Positions 27,826 through 37,075 of a stretch of 64,000 nt of DNA are shown one piece after another. Source of the stretch: Weissella tructae (lineage in GTDB: Bacteria; Bacillota; Bacilli; Lactobacillales; Lactobacillaceae); NCBI RefSeq assembly GCF_000732905.1, contig NZ_CP007588.1:62001-126000 (forward strand), given 5' to 3'. The notes beneath the pieces are model-generated. The model saw only the letters and a list, made by a program, of their open reading frames with translations, ran no database searches and had not been told where the DNA came from. Numbering within the stretch: the stretch's first letter is position 1; each line of letters opens with the position of its first letter. The position numbers and the translations under genes were made by a program.

Positions 27826-28758
27826 ATGGGAAGTTATTTAGCGATTGTTGATTTAGGATCTAACTCAACCCGAATGGTGGTCGAAGAACTACAAGGTGAT
27901 GGTGAATTCCGAGAGTTGAAGCGTCGAAAGATTGATACGCGTCTTGCTGAAGGGATGCAAGAAAATGCAGGCGCTTTGACGACTGATGCAATTAACCGTG
28001 TCTTGGATGCCTTACGTGAATTTCAAGATGTTTACATGCAATATCCGAATGTTAAAGTTCGAGGAATTGCAACTGCTGCAGTACGTGAAGCAACAAATCA
28101 AAGTGAATTTTTAGCACATGTAAAGCAAGCGATAAATCTTGATATTCAAGTCTTGTCAGGTGATGAAGAGGCTTATTATGATTATTTAGGTGTTGTAACA
28201 TCATTGCCAGACGTCGAAGATGCCTGGTTACTAGATACAGGTGGTGCTAGTGTTGAATTAGCTGATATTGTGTCGCAGGCAGATCAAAATTTAACAAGTT
28301 TACCATTTGGGGCTGTGAATTTATCTGAAAAATTCAATTTGAATTTGGAAACGGTTGAATTGTCTTCAGTTGAAAGTGCAATGAAATCTGTGCAGCAACA
28401 ATATTTCGATTTAGGCTGGATTAAGCCGCAAGGAGACCGACCTGTGGTGCTTCTTGGTGGCGCAAACCGTGTGCTAGCTAGACTGGATCGTGAACGTAAA
28501 GGTCTTTCAAACTCAAATGATTTTCATGGGTACAGGATGCAGGCGGCTGATATTATCCAAATTTTTAAAGAGATGGTCTTGATGCCGTGCTCAGAACGTC
28601 GTGTATTGTTGAATAAAGATGCTAATCGTGCCGACATTATGTTGGGTGGGTTGGTGCCTTTAGTAGTGCTTTTGAATCAAACTGGGGCAAAAGAAGTTTT
28701 GTTTTCATCTTCTGGCGTACGTGAAGGTTTGTTGCAAGAATACAAAAAACAATACTGA
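27826..28758 (+). CDS. ppx: Ppx/GppA phosphatase (exopolyphosphatase family)
   Basis: 310 residues. The actin-like ATPase fold begins AIVDLGSNSTRMVV and has LLDTGGASVELA and FGAVNLSEKF. Enzymes of this family remove phosphate from polyphosphate or from pppGpp; which one applies cannot be told from sequence. The start at 27826 (AAGGA 9 bases upstream) matches the conserved start of the fold. No polyphosphate kinase gene is nearby. Confidence 0.88.
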   Translation: MGSYLAIVDLGSNSTRMVVEELQGDGEFRELKRRKIDTRLAEGMQENAGALTTDAINRVLDALREFQDVYMQYPNVKVRGIATAAVREATNQSEFLAHVKQAINLDIQVLSGDEEAYYDYLGVVTSLPDVEDAWLLDTGGASVELADIVSQADQNLTSLPFGAVNLSEKFNLNLETVELSSVESAMKSVQQQYFDLGWIKPQGDRPVVLLGGANRVLARLDRERKGLSNSNDFHGYRMQAADIIQIFKEMVLMPCSERRVLLNKDANRADIMLGGLVPLVVLLNQTGAKEVLFSSSGVREGLLQEYKKQY

Positions 28759-28776
28759 TAATATTTATATTATATA

Positions 28777-28810
28777 AAGGTTGCGATGGATGACGTCGTA
28801 ACCTTTTTTA
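28777..28810 (+). terminator. Terminator after the Ppx gene
   Basis: AAGGTTGCGA/TCGTAACCTT stem followed by six T. Confidence 0.85.
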
Positions 28811-29127
28811 TATGAAAAAATAGTTATATTGAATGTGTTTTTTCATATCGGTCTTTGTGAAAATGTGGAGAAAAATATCTGATATTATGTGAATTTATTA
28901 GTGAAAAACATTGAAAACGATATTTAAACTATATTATATAGATTATGTGAAACGTTTTACTATCTACTATTCAGACGTATAGTATCAAAAAATATTGAAA
29001 AAAGAATGTGAAATTGAAAAAAGGTTGAGGTAGCGCGTTTGTGAAAACAAATGCGCTTTTTTTTATGAAAGAAGAAAAACACAAGCTGGCGCACTCTCTA
29101 AAAGTAAGTTAATTTAATGTATGTTAA
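28811..29127. other. Gene-free AT-rich stretch with a second terminator
   Basis: No credible coding frame. A strong 11-bp hairpin with GAAA loop and eight T ends at 29065, far from the Ppx gene, which already has its own terminator. A weak promoter-like pair (TTGAAA 28911, TTATAT 28934) could drive a short RNA of about 115 nt ending at this hairpin. Confidence 0.4.
29032..29065 (+). terminator. Orphan terminator upstream of the first LPXTG gene
   Basis: AGCGCGTTTGT/ACAAATGCGCT with GAAA loop and T tract. It may end a small RNA or block read-through into the adhesin gene. Confidence 0.85.
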
Positions 29128-29149
29128 TTTTTGCAAGGAATTGCAAAAA
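29128..29149. promoter_or_regulatory. Perfect inverted repeat upstream of the first LPXTG gene
   Basis: TTTTTGCAA and TTGCAAAAA are separated by GGAA. It lies about 30 bases before a TATAAT box (29178-29183), the usual place for an activator or repressor site. No T run follows in a way that suggests a terminator. The regulator is unknown. Confidence 0.45.
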
Positions 29150-29211
29150 CAAATCGAATGCCGTAAGGCAATACATATATAATTTGAAAACTTTATTGGG
29201 AGGGTAGACGA

Positions 29212-31971
29212 ATGATTAACAAAATGAAAATTTCAGGACGTTTAATGACAGTAGTCGTTACAGTTGTACTTGGTTTATTTGTGGGGACACATGTTCAAGC
29301 GAATGTTATTGATGCCTCACCCTTCATGGATAAGGTTTCGACGAATGTGAAAGAATTCCACCCACGTGAAACGGGTGAAATTACAATTGAATTTAGTGAA
29401 AAGAATGGGCACACATTTAAGCCTGGAGATGAAATTGTCTTTAAGTTGCCAGCAGAATTAAAGGGATTTGGGCAAAATATGTGGCTAGACGATTTTGCGC
29501 AGGTGCGTGTCTTAAAGGATCGCGTTGTTGTGAAGTTTACTGGTAAGATTCATGACCGTAAGAATACTAAGATTAAGATTAGTTTTGGAGTAAAAGGTTC
29601 TGAAGATGTTGCACGTGGAAGTCATCGAGATGTGCCGCTTCATTTGGGAACGGCCATGGCTGATTACCCAAGTGTCTTGGTTCATGGATACCCTGAAGAA
29701 AACAACCAACAACAAGGTGATGTTGATTTTGCGTATAAGGGTGGAAGCGTTAACGAAGATGATGCTCGTTTGATTGACTGGTACATTGTTGTTAATCCAA
29801 TGAATTTACAAGTTGCTGATGATGTATTTATTCGTGATGTTTTAGGATTTGGTCATGAACTGGTACCAGGATCAATTATGATTGATGGAGAGCCAGTGCC
29901 GGAAAAGCAAGATGTTTTAAATGCTAAGAAGCGTTCGTTTGATTTAGTGTTGAGCCAATCATTTGTAAATGGACGTGGTGTAGGTATTTTTTATCAAACA
30001 CGTTTAAACAGTGTTGGGGAAAGCATGAAAAACCTAACCAATTCATTTACTGCAGATTTCCAGATTAAAAATGCTCGCAAGGATCAAATTACAGATTCTG
30101 CCTCAGTTAGTAACGTTTTGATGTCAGGATCTCTTGGTGGAGATATGGTGGAGCATCATGCTAACCAAGACGAAGAAGTTATTCCTGACGAATCAGGTAA
30201 TCTAGAGACGTTGGAAGATGTTGAATCAGGCAATGCAACTGAAACAGAAGTTGAAAACCACGCAACGGAAAACGTTGAAACAAATCAACCAGAAATTCAC
30301 GTTGATGTACGTGAAGAAGAGATTCCCGATGAATCAGATAAGTGGGAAGAACTAGAAGAGATCGAAACAAACAACGCGACTGAAACAGAAGTTGAGAACC
30401 ACGCAACAGAAAATGTTGAAACAAACCAACCAGAAATTCACGTTGATGTACGTGAAGAAGAGATTCCCGATGAATCAGATAAGTGGGAAGAACTAGAAGA
30501 AATCGAAACAAACAACGCGACTGAAACAGAAGTTGAGAACCACGCAACAGAAAATGTTGAAACAAACCAACCAGAAATTCACGTTGATGTACGTGAAGAA
30601 GAAAAGGCTGATGAATCAGACAAGTTGGAAGAATTAGAAGAAATCGAAACAAACAACGCGACTGAAACAGAAGTGGAAAATCACGCAACGGAAAACGTTG
30701 AAACAAATCAACCAGAAATTCACGTTGATGTACGTGAAGAAGAAAACGTTGATGAATCAGACAAGTTGGAAGAACTAGAAGAGATCGAAACAAACAACGC
30801 GACTGAAACAGAAGTGGAAAATCACGCAACGGAAAATGTTGAAACGAACCAACCAGAAATTCACGTTGATGTACGTGAAGAAGAAAACGCTGATGAATCA
30901 GACAAGTTGGAAGAATTAGAAGAAATCGAAACAAACAACGCGACTGAAACAGAAGTTGAAAATCACGCAACGGAAAATGTTGAAACGAACCAACCAGAAA
31001 TTCACGTTGATGTACGTGAAGAAGAAAATGCTGATGAATCAGACAAGTTGGAAGAACTAGAAGAAATCGAAACAAACAACGCGACTGAAACAGAAGTTGA
31101 AAACCACGCAACAGAAAACGTTGAAACGAACCAACCGGAAATTCACGTTGATGTACGTGAAGAAGAAAACGTTGATGAATCAGACAAGTTGGAAGAGTTT
31201 GATGAATCAGGTAATTTGAAGGATTTGGAAGACTACACTACGGGTGAAGATGATAACTTAGGTGTTCATCTTGAGACACATGAAGAGTTATTGGATGAAT
31301 CAGACAAGTTGGAAGAACTAGAAGAAATCGAAACAAACAATGCGACTGAAACAGAAGTTGAAAATCACGCAACAGAAAACGTTGAAACAAACCAACCGGA
31401 AATTCACGTTGATGTACGTGAAGAAGAAAACGCTGATGAATCAGACAAGTTGGAAGAACTAGAAGGAATCGAAACAAACAACGCGACTGAAACAGAAGTT
31501 GAAAACCACGCAACAGAAAACGTTGAAACAAACCAACCGGAAAATCATGTTGACGTACGTGAAGAAGAAAATGCTGATGAATCAGACAAGTTGGAAGAAT
31601 TAGAAGCAATCGAAACAAACAACGCGACTGAAACAGAAGTTGAAAACCACACAACGGAAAACGTTGAAACAAACCAACCGGAAATTCACGTTGATGTACG
31701 CGAAGAAGAAAACGCTGATGAATCAGACAAGTTGGAAGAATTAGAAGCAATCGAAACAAACAACACGACTGAAACAGAAGTTGAAAACCACGCAACAGAA
31801 AACGTTGAAACAAATCAACCGGAAATTCACGTTGATGTACGTGAAGAAGATGAGAATGTGACAGGGCATGAAGAATTACCTATGACTGGGTCAAAATCCA
31901 ATTATTGGATCGTGTTACTAGGGGTTCTTATGATGTTTGGGCTTTTGTTTAAGCGTCGTATATTAAAGTAA
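29212..31971 (+). CDS. LPXTG-anchored adhesin-like surface protein with 11 acidic 47-residue repeats
   Basis: 919 residues. Signal peptide (about 1-30, cleavage after VQA). Two beta-rich domains follow (about 33-160 and 170-310), with the LIDWYIVVNP pattern typical of the Ig-like domains of Gram-positive MSCRAMM adhesins. From about 342 there are 11 copies of a 47-residue acidic repeat whose core is NHATENVETNQPEIHVDV. A divergent insert lies after copy 7 and the last copy is cut short. The C-terminus has the sortase signal LPMTG, a membrane helix and KRR. GGGAGG precedes the ATG. The ligand is unknown; the binding part is probably the N-terminal pair of domains. Confidence 0.9.
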   Translation: MINKMKISGRLMTVVVTVVLGLFVGTHVQANVIDASPFMDKVSTNVKEFHPRETGEITIEFSEKNGHTFKPGDEIVFKLPAELKGFGQNMWLDDFAQVRVLKDRVVVKFTGKIHDRKNTKIKISFGVKGSEDVARGSHRDVPLHLGTAMADYPSVLVHGYPEENNQQQGDVDFAYKGGSVNEDDARLIDWYIVVNPMNLQVADDVFIRDVLGFGHELVPGSIMIDGEPVPEKQDVLNAKKRSFDLVLSQSFVNGRGVGIFYQTRLNSVGESMKNLTNSFTADFQIKNARKDQITDSASVSNVLMSGSLGGDMVEHHANQDEEVIPDESGNLETLEDVESGNATETEVENHATENVETNQPEIHVDVREEEIPDESDKWEELEEIETNNATETEVENHATENVETNQPEIHVDVREEEIPDESDKWEELEEIETNNATETEVENHATENVETNQPEIHVDVREEEKADESDKLEELEEIETNNATETEVENHATENVETNQPEIHVDVREEENVDESDKLEELEEIETNNATETEVENHATENVETNQPEIHVDVREEENADESDKLEELEEIETNNATETEVENHATENVETNQPEIHVDVREEENADESDKLEELEEIETNNATETEVENHATENVETNQPEIHVDVREEENVDESDKLEEFDESGNLKDLEDYTTGEDDNLGVHLETHEELLDESDKLEELEEIETNNATETEVENHATENVETNQPEIHVDVREEENADESDKLEELEGIETNNATETEVENHATENVETNQPENHVDVREEENADESDKLEELEAIETNNATETEVENHTTENVETNQPEIHVDVREEENADESDKLEELEAIETNNTTETEVENHATENVETNQPEIHVDVREEDENVTGHEELPMTGSKSNYWIVLLGVLMMFGLLFKRRILK
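30235..31845 (+). repeat. Coding tandem repeat, 141-bp unit, 11 copies
   Basis: Units are 141 bp (47 codons), nearly identical, and start at the codon for the first Ala of ATETEVENHA. Copies 1-7 are contiguous. A 96-bp divergent piece (about 31198-31293, encoding DESGNLKDLEDYTTGEDD) separates copy 7 from 8. Long minus-strand frames across the array are by-products of the repeat, not genes. Confidence 0.95.
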
Positions 31972-32020
31972 TTCCTAGGACATTTATTAATTTACGTGTT
32001 GGGTTTAGAATGTGACATAA

Positions 32021-32069
32021 AAAGCACCTAATTTTTTCGAATTGAAGAAATTAGGTGCTTTTCTTTTTT
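32021..32069 (+). terminator. Terminator after the first LPXTG gene
   Basis: AAAGCACCTAATTT/AAATTAGGTGCTTT, a 14-bp stem with T-rich tail. Confidence 0.9.
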
Positions 32070-32583
32070 GAAAAACGAATATTTTGTAATTGGTATAGTC
32101 CGTAATGTGTGTTTTTTTGAATTTTTTGATGCTATACAGGTTTTTTGTTTTGTTTTCTGCTGCATACTAATTTATATGTTTTGATGTTGTTTTATGATGT
32201 GTTTGGATTCCTTTTGTGAATTTAATGTTGATTAAACGGCTCTGTGTAGCTTTATTGTATTTTTGTATACATTGTTCATATAGTTTATTGTAAACGGTGT
32301 CAATTATATGTTTTTATATCATTTGATGATTTAAATACGGTGTGCACTGTTTTAATATTCACGATTTTATTTTAAAAATAAATTACTTTGTCCTATGTAA
32401 ACATTGATTTATAGCGGTTTTTTCTTCTTTTTTGATGTTTTTTTTTAAAAAACCGAAAATTTAAAAACTGGTATATGTTGTCTAGGCACTGTATCTTTAA
32501 TTAAGTTGATAAGGACATATGAGTATCACATAGAAAACTTATTAAAAAATATTTTAAAAATAAATGTATGAGGAAGTAGTAAT
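32070..32583. other. 514-bp T-rich gene-free region between the adhesin genes
   Basis: No coding frame, tRNA or recognisable RNA. The + strand is very T-rich. A long hairpin CGGTTTTTT/AAAAAACCG (32415-32455) is the clearest structure. TTGTCT at about 32479 could be a -35 box for the second adhesin gene, but no good -10 was found. The ribosome site is GAGGAAG just before 32584. Confidence 0.6.
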
Positions 32584-34287
32584 ATGAAGAACGCAATGAT
32601 CACACGACCAATTTGGGTTGTTATGGCAGTATTTAGTTTTGTGATTGCAATGTTTGTAGGTGTGAGCGCACATGCAAGTGTAATCGATTCATCTCCATTT
32701 GTGGATAAAATCACGTCATCTCAAAATGTATTCCAACCACGAGAAATTGGTGAGATTAGTATGGAGTTTAGTGAAAAGGAAGGACATGAATTCCAACCGG
32801 GAGATGAACTTGTTTTCACTCTTCCAGAAGAATTTAAGGGTTTCGCTAACAAGATGATGTTGGAAGACTATGCGGAAGTTATCGTTGAAGCAAACCGCGT
32901 ACGTGTTATCTTTAATGATAAGGTTACAAAGAAAAACCACATTAAAGGAAGTTTGAAGTTTAGTATTAAAGCTACTGAAAATATTGAACGCGGAACATCA
33001 AAGGAAGTTAACCTAGACTTAGGTACTAAGGCTAACCCATTCCCTAACGTAACCGTGCATGGATATCCTGTTGCGAACGAAGGTGATGGTGGTAATCAAA
33101 CTGCGCCTGACTTTGCTTACAAGGGTGGAAACGTTAATGAAAACGATGCAGAATTGATTGACTGGTACATTGTTGTGAATGCAGGCCGTTTGCAAGTGTC
33201 AGGAGATACACTAGTCCGTGACACGCTTGGTAAGGGTCACGAATTCGTAGAAGGGTCAATCACAATCAATGGGCAACCGCTGACTGCAGAACAAGGTAAG
33301 TTAGTTGTAAACGGTAATTCATTCGAAATGACTTTGCGTGATGCAGCTGTTAGTGGAAACACAATCGGAATTAACTACCAAACACGTTTGACTGAAGATG
33401 GTAAGAAGCAAAAGACGTTGTCAAATGACTTTAAGGCTGATTACCAAATCTTGAACGAATCACCAACTTCAATTGAAGGGGCATCAAGTGTTAAGAATGT
33501 TTTGATGTCAGGTGCCATTGAAGGTGATGAAGAAGAAGAAAAGACACCAACTGAAGAAACAGAAGAAATTCCATTTGAAGAAGTCGAAGAACTTGAAGAA
33601 GTAACACCAGATCACGGAAACGTTACTGAAGAAGAAGATAACATGCATAATGTGGACGAACCTAAGAAGGAAGAGATTCACGTTGATGAAACTGAAGAAG
33701 AAGTACCATTTGAAGAATTGGAAGAACTTGAAGAAGTAACACCAGATCACGGAAACGTTACTGAAGAAGAAGACAACATGCATAATGTGGATGGATCTAA
33801 GGAAGAAGAAATTCACGTTGATGGAACTGAAGAAAATGTACCGTTTGAAGAAGTAGAAGAACTTGAAGAAGTAACACCAGAAAATGGAAACGTTACAGAA
33901 CAAGAAAACAATGCAAATGAATCAGCTGAAGTAACACAACCAGAAGTTCACGTTGCGCCAGAAGAAACAAAGCCAACTCCAGAAGTAATCGAACCTAAGA
34001 AGGAAGAAAAGGTTACTCCTAAGAAGGAGAACAAGACTACTCCTAAGGTGACTGCACCTAAGAAGGAAAACAAGACTACTCCTAAGACAGTTAAGGCAAT
34101 CGTTCCTGCTAAGAAGGAAGAAAAGACAGTTGCGCCAGTATCAAAGAAGACTGTTGCTAAGTCAGAAACTGTTAAGGCTGCAGAATTGCCAAACACAGGT
34201 TCAGAAGATAACAAGTTGTTTGCAGTTGTTGGACTAGTATTGATGGCATTTGCTGGATTGTTGTTCCGCCGTCGTTCAGCTAAGTAA
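32584..34287 (+). CDS. LPXTG-anchored adhesin-like surface protein, paralogue with short acidic and Lys-rich stalk
   Basis: 567 residues. Signal peptide (about 1-31, cleavage after AHA). The two N-terminal domains are clearly related to those of the preceding LPXTG protein (VIDSSPFVDKI, LIDWYIVVN, NVLMSGAIEGD). The stalk has three 45-residue acidic repeats (EELEEVTPDHGNVTEEED core) and then a Lys/Pro/Thr-rich wall-spanning part. It ends in LPNTG, a membrane helix and RRR. A gene duplication followed by different stalk growth is the simplest reading. Ligand unknown. Confidence 0.9.
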   Translation: MKNAMITRPIWVVMAVFSFVIAMFVGVSAHASVIDSSPFVDKITSSQNVFQPREIGEISMEFSEKEGHEFQPGDELVFTLPEEFKGFANKMMLEDYAEVIVEANRVRVIFNDKVTKKNHIKGSLKFSIKATENIERGTSKEVNLDLGTKANPFPNVTVHGYPVANEGDGGNQTAPDFAYKGGNVNENDAELIDWYIVVNAGRLQVSGDTLVRDTLGKGHEFVEGSITINGQPLTAEQGKLVVNGNSFEMTLRDAAVSGNTIGINYQTRLTEDGKKQKTLSNDFKADYQILNESPTSIEGASSVKNVLMSGAIEGDEEEEKTPTEETEEIPFEEVEELEEVTPDHGNVTEEEDNMHNVDEPKKEEIHVDETEEEVPFEELEELEEVTPDHGNVTEEEDNMHNVDGSKEEEIHVDGTEENVPFEEVEELEEVTPENGNVTEQENNANESAEVTQPEVHVAPEETKPTPEVIEPKKEEKVTPKKENKTTPKVTAPKKENKTTPKTVKAIVPAKKEEKTVAPVSKKTVAKSETVKAAELPNTGSEDNKLFAVVGLVLMAFAGLLFRRRSAK

Positions 34288-34360
34288 TTAGTCGTTGCAT
34301 ATCTAATGAAATTTTTAACACATAAGTAAGACCACATACGTCTTAGGGTGTATGACACAT

Positions 34361-34397
34361 AAAAAGCTCTAGCAAATATACTTGCTAGAGCTTTTTT
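34361..34397 (+). terminator. Terminator after the second LPXTG gene
   Basis: AAAGCTCTAGCAA/TTGCTAGAGCTTT followed by T. Confidence 0.92.
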
Positions 34398-34472
34398 CAT
34401 TGCATGATAAAGATAGTTATTTAACAAACAAGTGATATAATAGTATCTAATTAAATGATGGAGGCGAATGTT

Positions 34473-35897
34473 ATGACAACAGAGCAAGGTAAGTGGTTAT
34501 CAAATTCTTTAAAGTATGAAGATGCTTTACTAACAGATTTGAAGGAAATGTTGGCAATTGAGTCAGTTCGTGATGATGCGGCAGCGACTGAATTGGCACC
34601 GTTGGGACCTGGTCCCGCAGCGGCTTTGGATAAGTTTGTTGCTTTAGCAGAACGCGATGGATTCCGTACAGGAATGTTTAAGAACCTAGTAGCATATGCA
34701 GAAATGGGACCAGAAGATGCAGAAGAATCTGTAGCCGTTATTGGTCACTTAGATGTTATGCCGGCCGGAGACGGTTGGACTAAGGATCCATTTACACCTA
34801 CTATCGAAGATGGTCGTTTGTATGCTCGTGGCGCATCAGATGATAAGGGGCCTACTTTTACAGCGTACTATGCAATGAAGATGCTTAAAGACATGGGTGT
34901 TCCTTTGAAGCGTAAGATCACTTTTGTTGTGGGAATCGATGAAGAATCTGACTGGACTGGAATGGATGAATTCTTTGCAGAATATGGGGAACCAACAATG
35001 GGATTCTCACCTGATGCAGAATTCCCAATCATTAACGGTGAAAAGGGAAATGTTTCAGTTGTAACTCGCTTTAGCGGTGAAAATGGATCAGGTGATTACT
35101 TGGTTTCATTTGCTGCTGGTGAACGCCCAAACATGGTTCCAGGAACTGCGATTGCGGTTGTTAAGACTGATGCAGCAGCTGCAATGGTTGAATCTATGGA
35201 AGCCTACTTGGCGGCTGAAACTCGTGTAACAGGAGAAGCTTCTGTGGATGGTGATCAAGTAACATTTAAGTTCTTTGGTCGTCAAGTTCACGGTGCTAAG
35301 CCTGAAACTGGTTTGAATGCTGGGACATTCTTGGCGAACTTCCTACAAACTAAGAATTTTGATGCAGATGCAGCTGGATTCTTGGCTTTGCTAGGGGATA
35401 AGCTACATGATGATACAGTAGCTGAAAAGATTGGTGCAGCAACTCATGATGATTTGATGGGTGATTTGTCAATGAACGTTGGTATTCAACGTTTTGCTGC
35501 TAACGAAGATGGATTTATTGATGCTAACTTCCGTTACCCTCAAAATATTACAGCCGCACAAATCGAAGCTGATTTGCGTGATGCCTTGCCAGCGAAGTTT
35601 GCTGCAAGTGTTGCAATTGAAGGACACGGAATGACGCCGCACTACGTACCAGGGAATGATCCTCTTGTAGAAACGTTGCTACGTGTTTACCGTGAACAAA
35701 CAGGATTGCCTGCAGGAGAACTTGTTATCGGTGGTGGAACATTTGGTCGTCTATTGAAGCGTGGAGTTGCGTTTGGAGCGATGTTTGAAGGTGTACCTGA
35801 TACAATGCACCAAGCAGATGAATTCTACCCAGTAGCTGATTTGACACGTTCAATGGCTATTTTTGCACAATCAATGAACGATTTGGCTAATTATTAA
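34473..35897 (+). CDS. pepV: Xaa-His dipeptidase PepV (M20 family)
   Basis: 474 residues. Zinc dipeptidase that completes peptide use in lactic acid bacteria. Metal ligands lie in VIGHLDVMPAG (H92, D94) and in the EESDWTGMD region; HGAKPE and FGRLLK follow. The start at 34473 has GGAGG (34460-34464) 8 bases upstream; the ATG at 34455 overlaps that site. A TGATATAAT extended -10 lies at 34433-34441. It fits functionally with the Opp peptide transporter about 8 kb downstream. Confidence 0.95.
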   Translation: MTTEQGKWLSNSLKYEDALLTDLKEMLAIESVRDDAAATELAPLGPGPAAALDKFVALAERDGFRTGMFKNLVAYAEMGPEDAEESVAVIGHLDVMPAGDGWTKDPFTPTIEDGRLYARGASDDKGPTFTAYYAMKMLKDMGVPLKRKITFVVGIDEESDWTGMDEFFAEYGEPTMGFSPDAEFPIINGEKGNVSVVTRFSGENGSGDYLVSFAAGERPNMVPGTAIAVVKTDAAAAMVESMEAYLAAETRVTGEASVDGDQVTFKFFGRQVHGAKPETGLNAGTFLANFLQTKNFDADAAGFLALLGDKLHDDTVAEKIGAATHDDLMGDLSMNVGIQRFAANEDGFIDANFRYPQNITAAQIEADLRDALPAKFAASVAIEGHGMTPHYVPGNDPLVETLLRVYREQTGLPAGELVIGGGTFGRLLKRGVAFGAMFEGVPDTMHQADEFYPVADLTRSMAIFAQSMNDLANY

Positions 35898-36036
35898 GAA
35901 ACTAATGATTGCTTGATGAGTAATGAATAATTAGGAGTGAAATTCAAAGGGATTTCACTTCTTTTTTTATGAGCTTTTTAAGGTGAAAACTGCTAAAATA
36001 AATGCAAATAATCAAAAAAATCGGGGGAAAACCAAC

Positions 36037-37008
36037 ATGTGGAAAAAGGTTGGAACAATTGTGTTAACCACTGTGGTATTGGGTGGTTTGGTGGGGACTA
36101 GTCATGTTTCTGCGATGGCAACTGGAGAGCAACAACGTGCGTTAAATAAGCCATATGTTGTATATGGAGATGCGGCACAGCAAAAGCATCAAATTGCACA
36201 AACGTTAGGTGTGACATCGAACTATACACAACTAACGACTAAAGGTAGTGATGCTGCGTATCTTGGCTTGCAAGGGGTAAGTGATAGTGTCATGATTAGT
36301 TCGGTTGCGTTGGCACCAGGAAAAGCAGGTGCAGGAACATTGGTTAATATTGAAGCGTTTGAAGCGAAGAACAATATTACACAAGTTACAGCCCAACAAT
36401 ATGCAATGGCGGCGACGATGGCAGGTGTTAAAGATGTTATTATCACTGTTACAGCTAATGTACCTGTTTCAGGAGAAGCAGCGTTGGCGGGTGTCTATAA
36501 AGCATTAGAAGCCGATGGTGTAGATTTAAACAATGAAAATACAACCGCAGCGAATGATGTTTTGTCATCTACATCAGCAGCCATTTCAGAAAATGCGAAT
36601 GATGGTAAGTATGCGGGAAAACTAACATCGGCAGTAACACAAACAACTAGTGATTTAGCTGCGGATAAGCAAGCAGGTAAAAATATTACGATCAACATTA
36701 TTATCGACAAGTTGATTGTTAATTTGGATAAGCAAGGGATTAAAGACCAAACAGGTGAAGCAAACATTAATGCAATTGCGAATTCAATTCAATTAGTCAA
36801 TAATGCACCGATTTCAGATTCAGCGGACTTTGTGAAGTCAGCGAATAACTTAGCGGATACTTTATCTAATTCTGCTGGTGATTTGATGGCAAAAGCAAAA
36901 GACTTTGCGAATTCTCAAGACGCAAAAGAAGTTGCGAATTGGTTTACGATTAATATCTGGGAACCAGTTAAGAATTTCTTTAGTGGACTCTTTGGTGGTA
37001 ATCAATAA
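36037..37008 (+). CDS. Secreted DUF1002 protein (YpuA-like)
   Basis: 323 residues. Signal peptide (about 1-25, cleavage near VSA). The rest fits DUF1002, seen in B. subtilis YpuA, an exported protein of unknown function in Firmicutes. Key stretches are YVVYGDAAQQKHQIAQTLGV and VKDVIITVTANVPVSGEAAL. No wall-anchor or lipobox is visible, so it is probably released or wall-associated. GGGGGAAAA precedes the ATG; the in-frame ATG at 35983 is too far from homology. An 11-bp ATATCCTATTG hairpin (37021-37046) follows the gene. Confidence 0.85.
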   Translation: MWKKVGTIVLTTVVLGGLVGTSHVSAMATGEQQRALNKPYVVYGDAAQQKHQIAQTLGVTSNYTQLTTKGSDAAYLGLQGVSDSVMISSVALAPGKAGAGTLVNIEAFEAKNNITQVTAQQYAMAATMAGVKDVIITVTANVPVSGEAALAGVYKALEADGVDLNNENTTAANDVLSSTSAAISENANDGKYAGKLTSAVTQTTSDLAADKQAGKNITINIIIDKLIVNLDKQGIKDQTGEANINAIANSIQLVNNAPISDSADFVKSANNLADTLSNSAGDLMAKAKDFANSQDAKEVANWFTINIWEPVKNFFSGLFGGNQ

Positions 37009-37075
37009 TTGAACAAATGTGATATCCTATTGGTGACAATAGGATATTGTTGTTTATTGCCAATGTATCGGTGAT

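Noticed and set aside
30179-31813. Long minus-strand frames (310 and 191 codons) across the LPXTG repeats
   Set aside because: They exist only because the 141-bp repeat has no stops in that frame. No ribosome site or non-repeat sequence supports them.
33508-33903. Phe-rich minus-strand frame under the second adhesin
   Set aside because: Complement of the Glu-rich repeats; no start signal or family.
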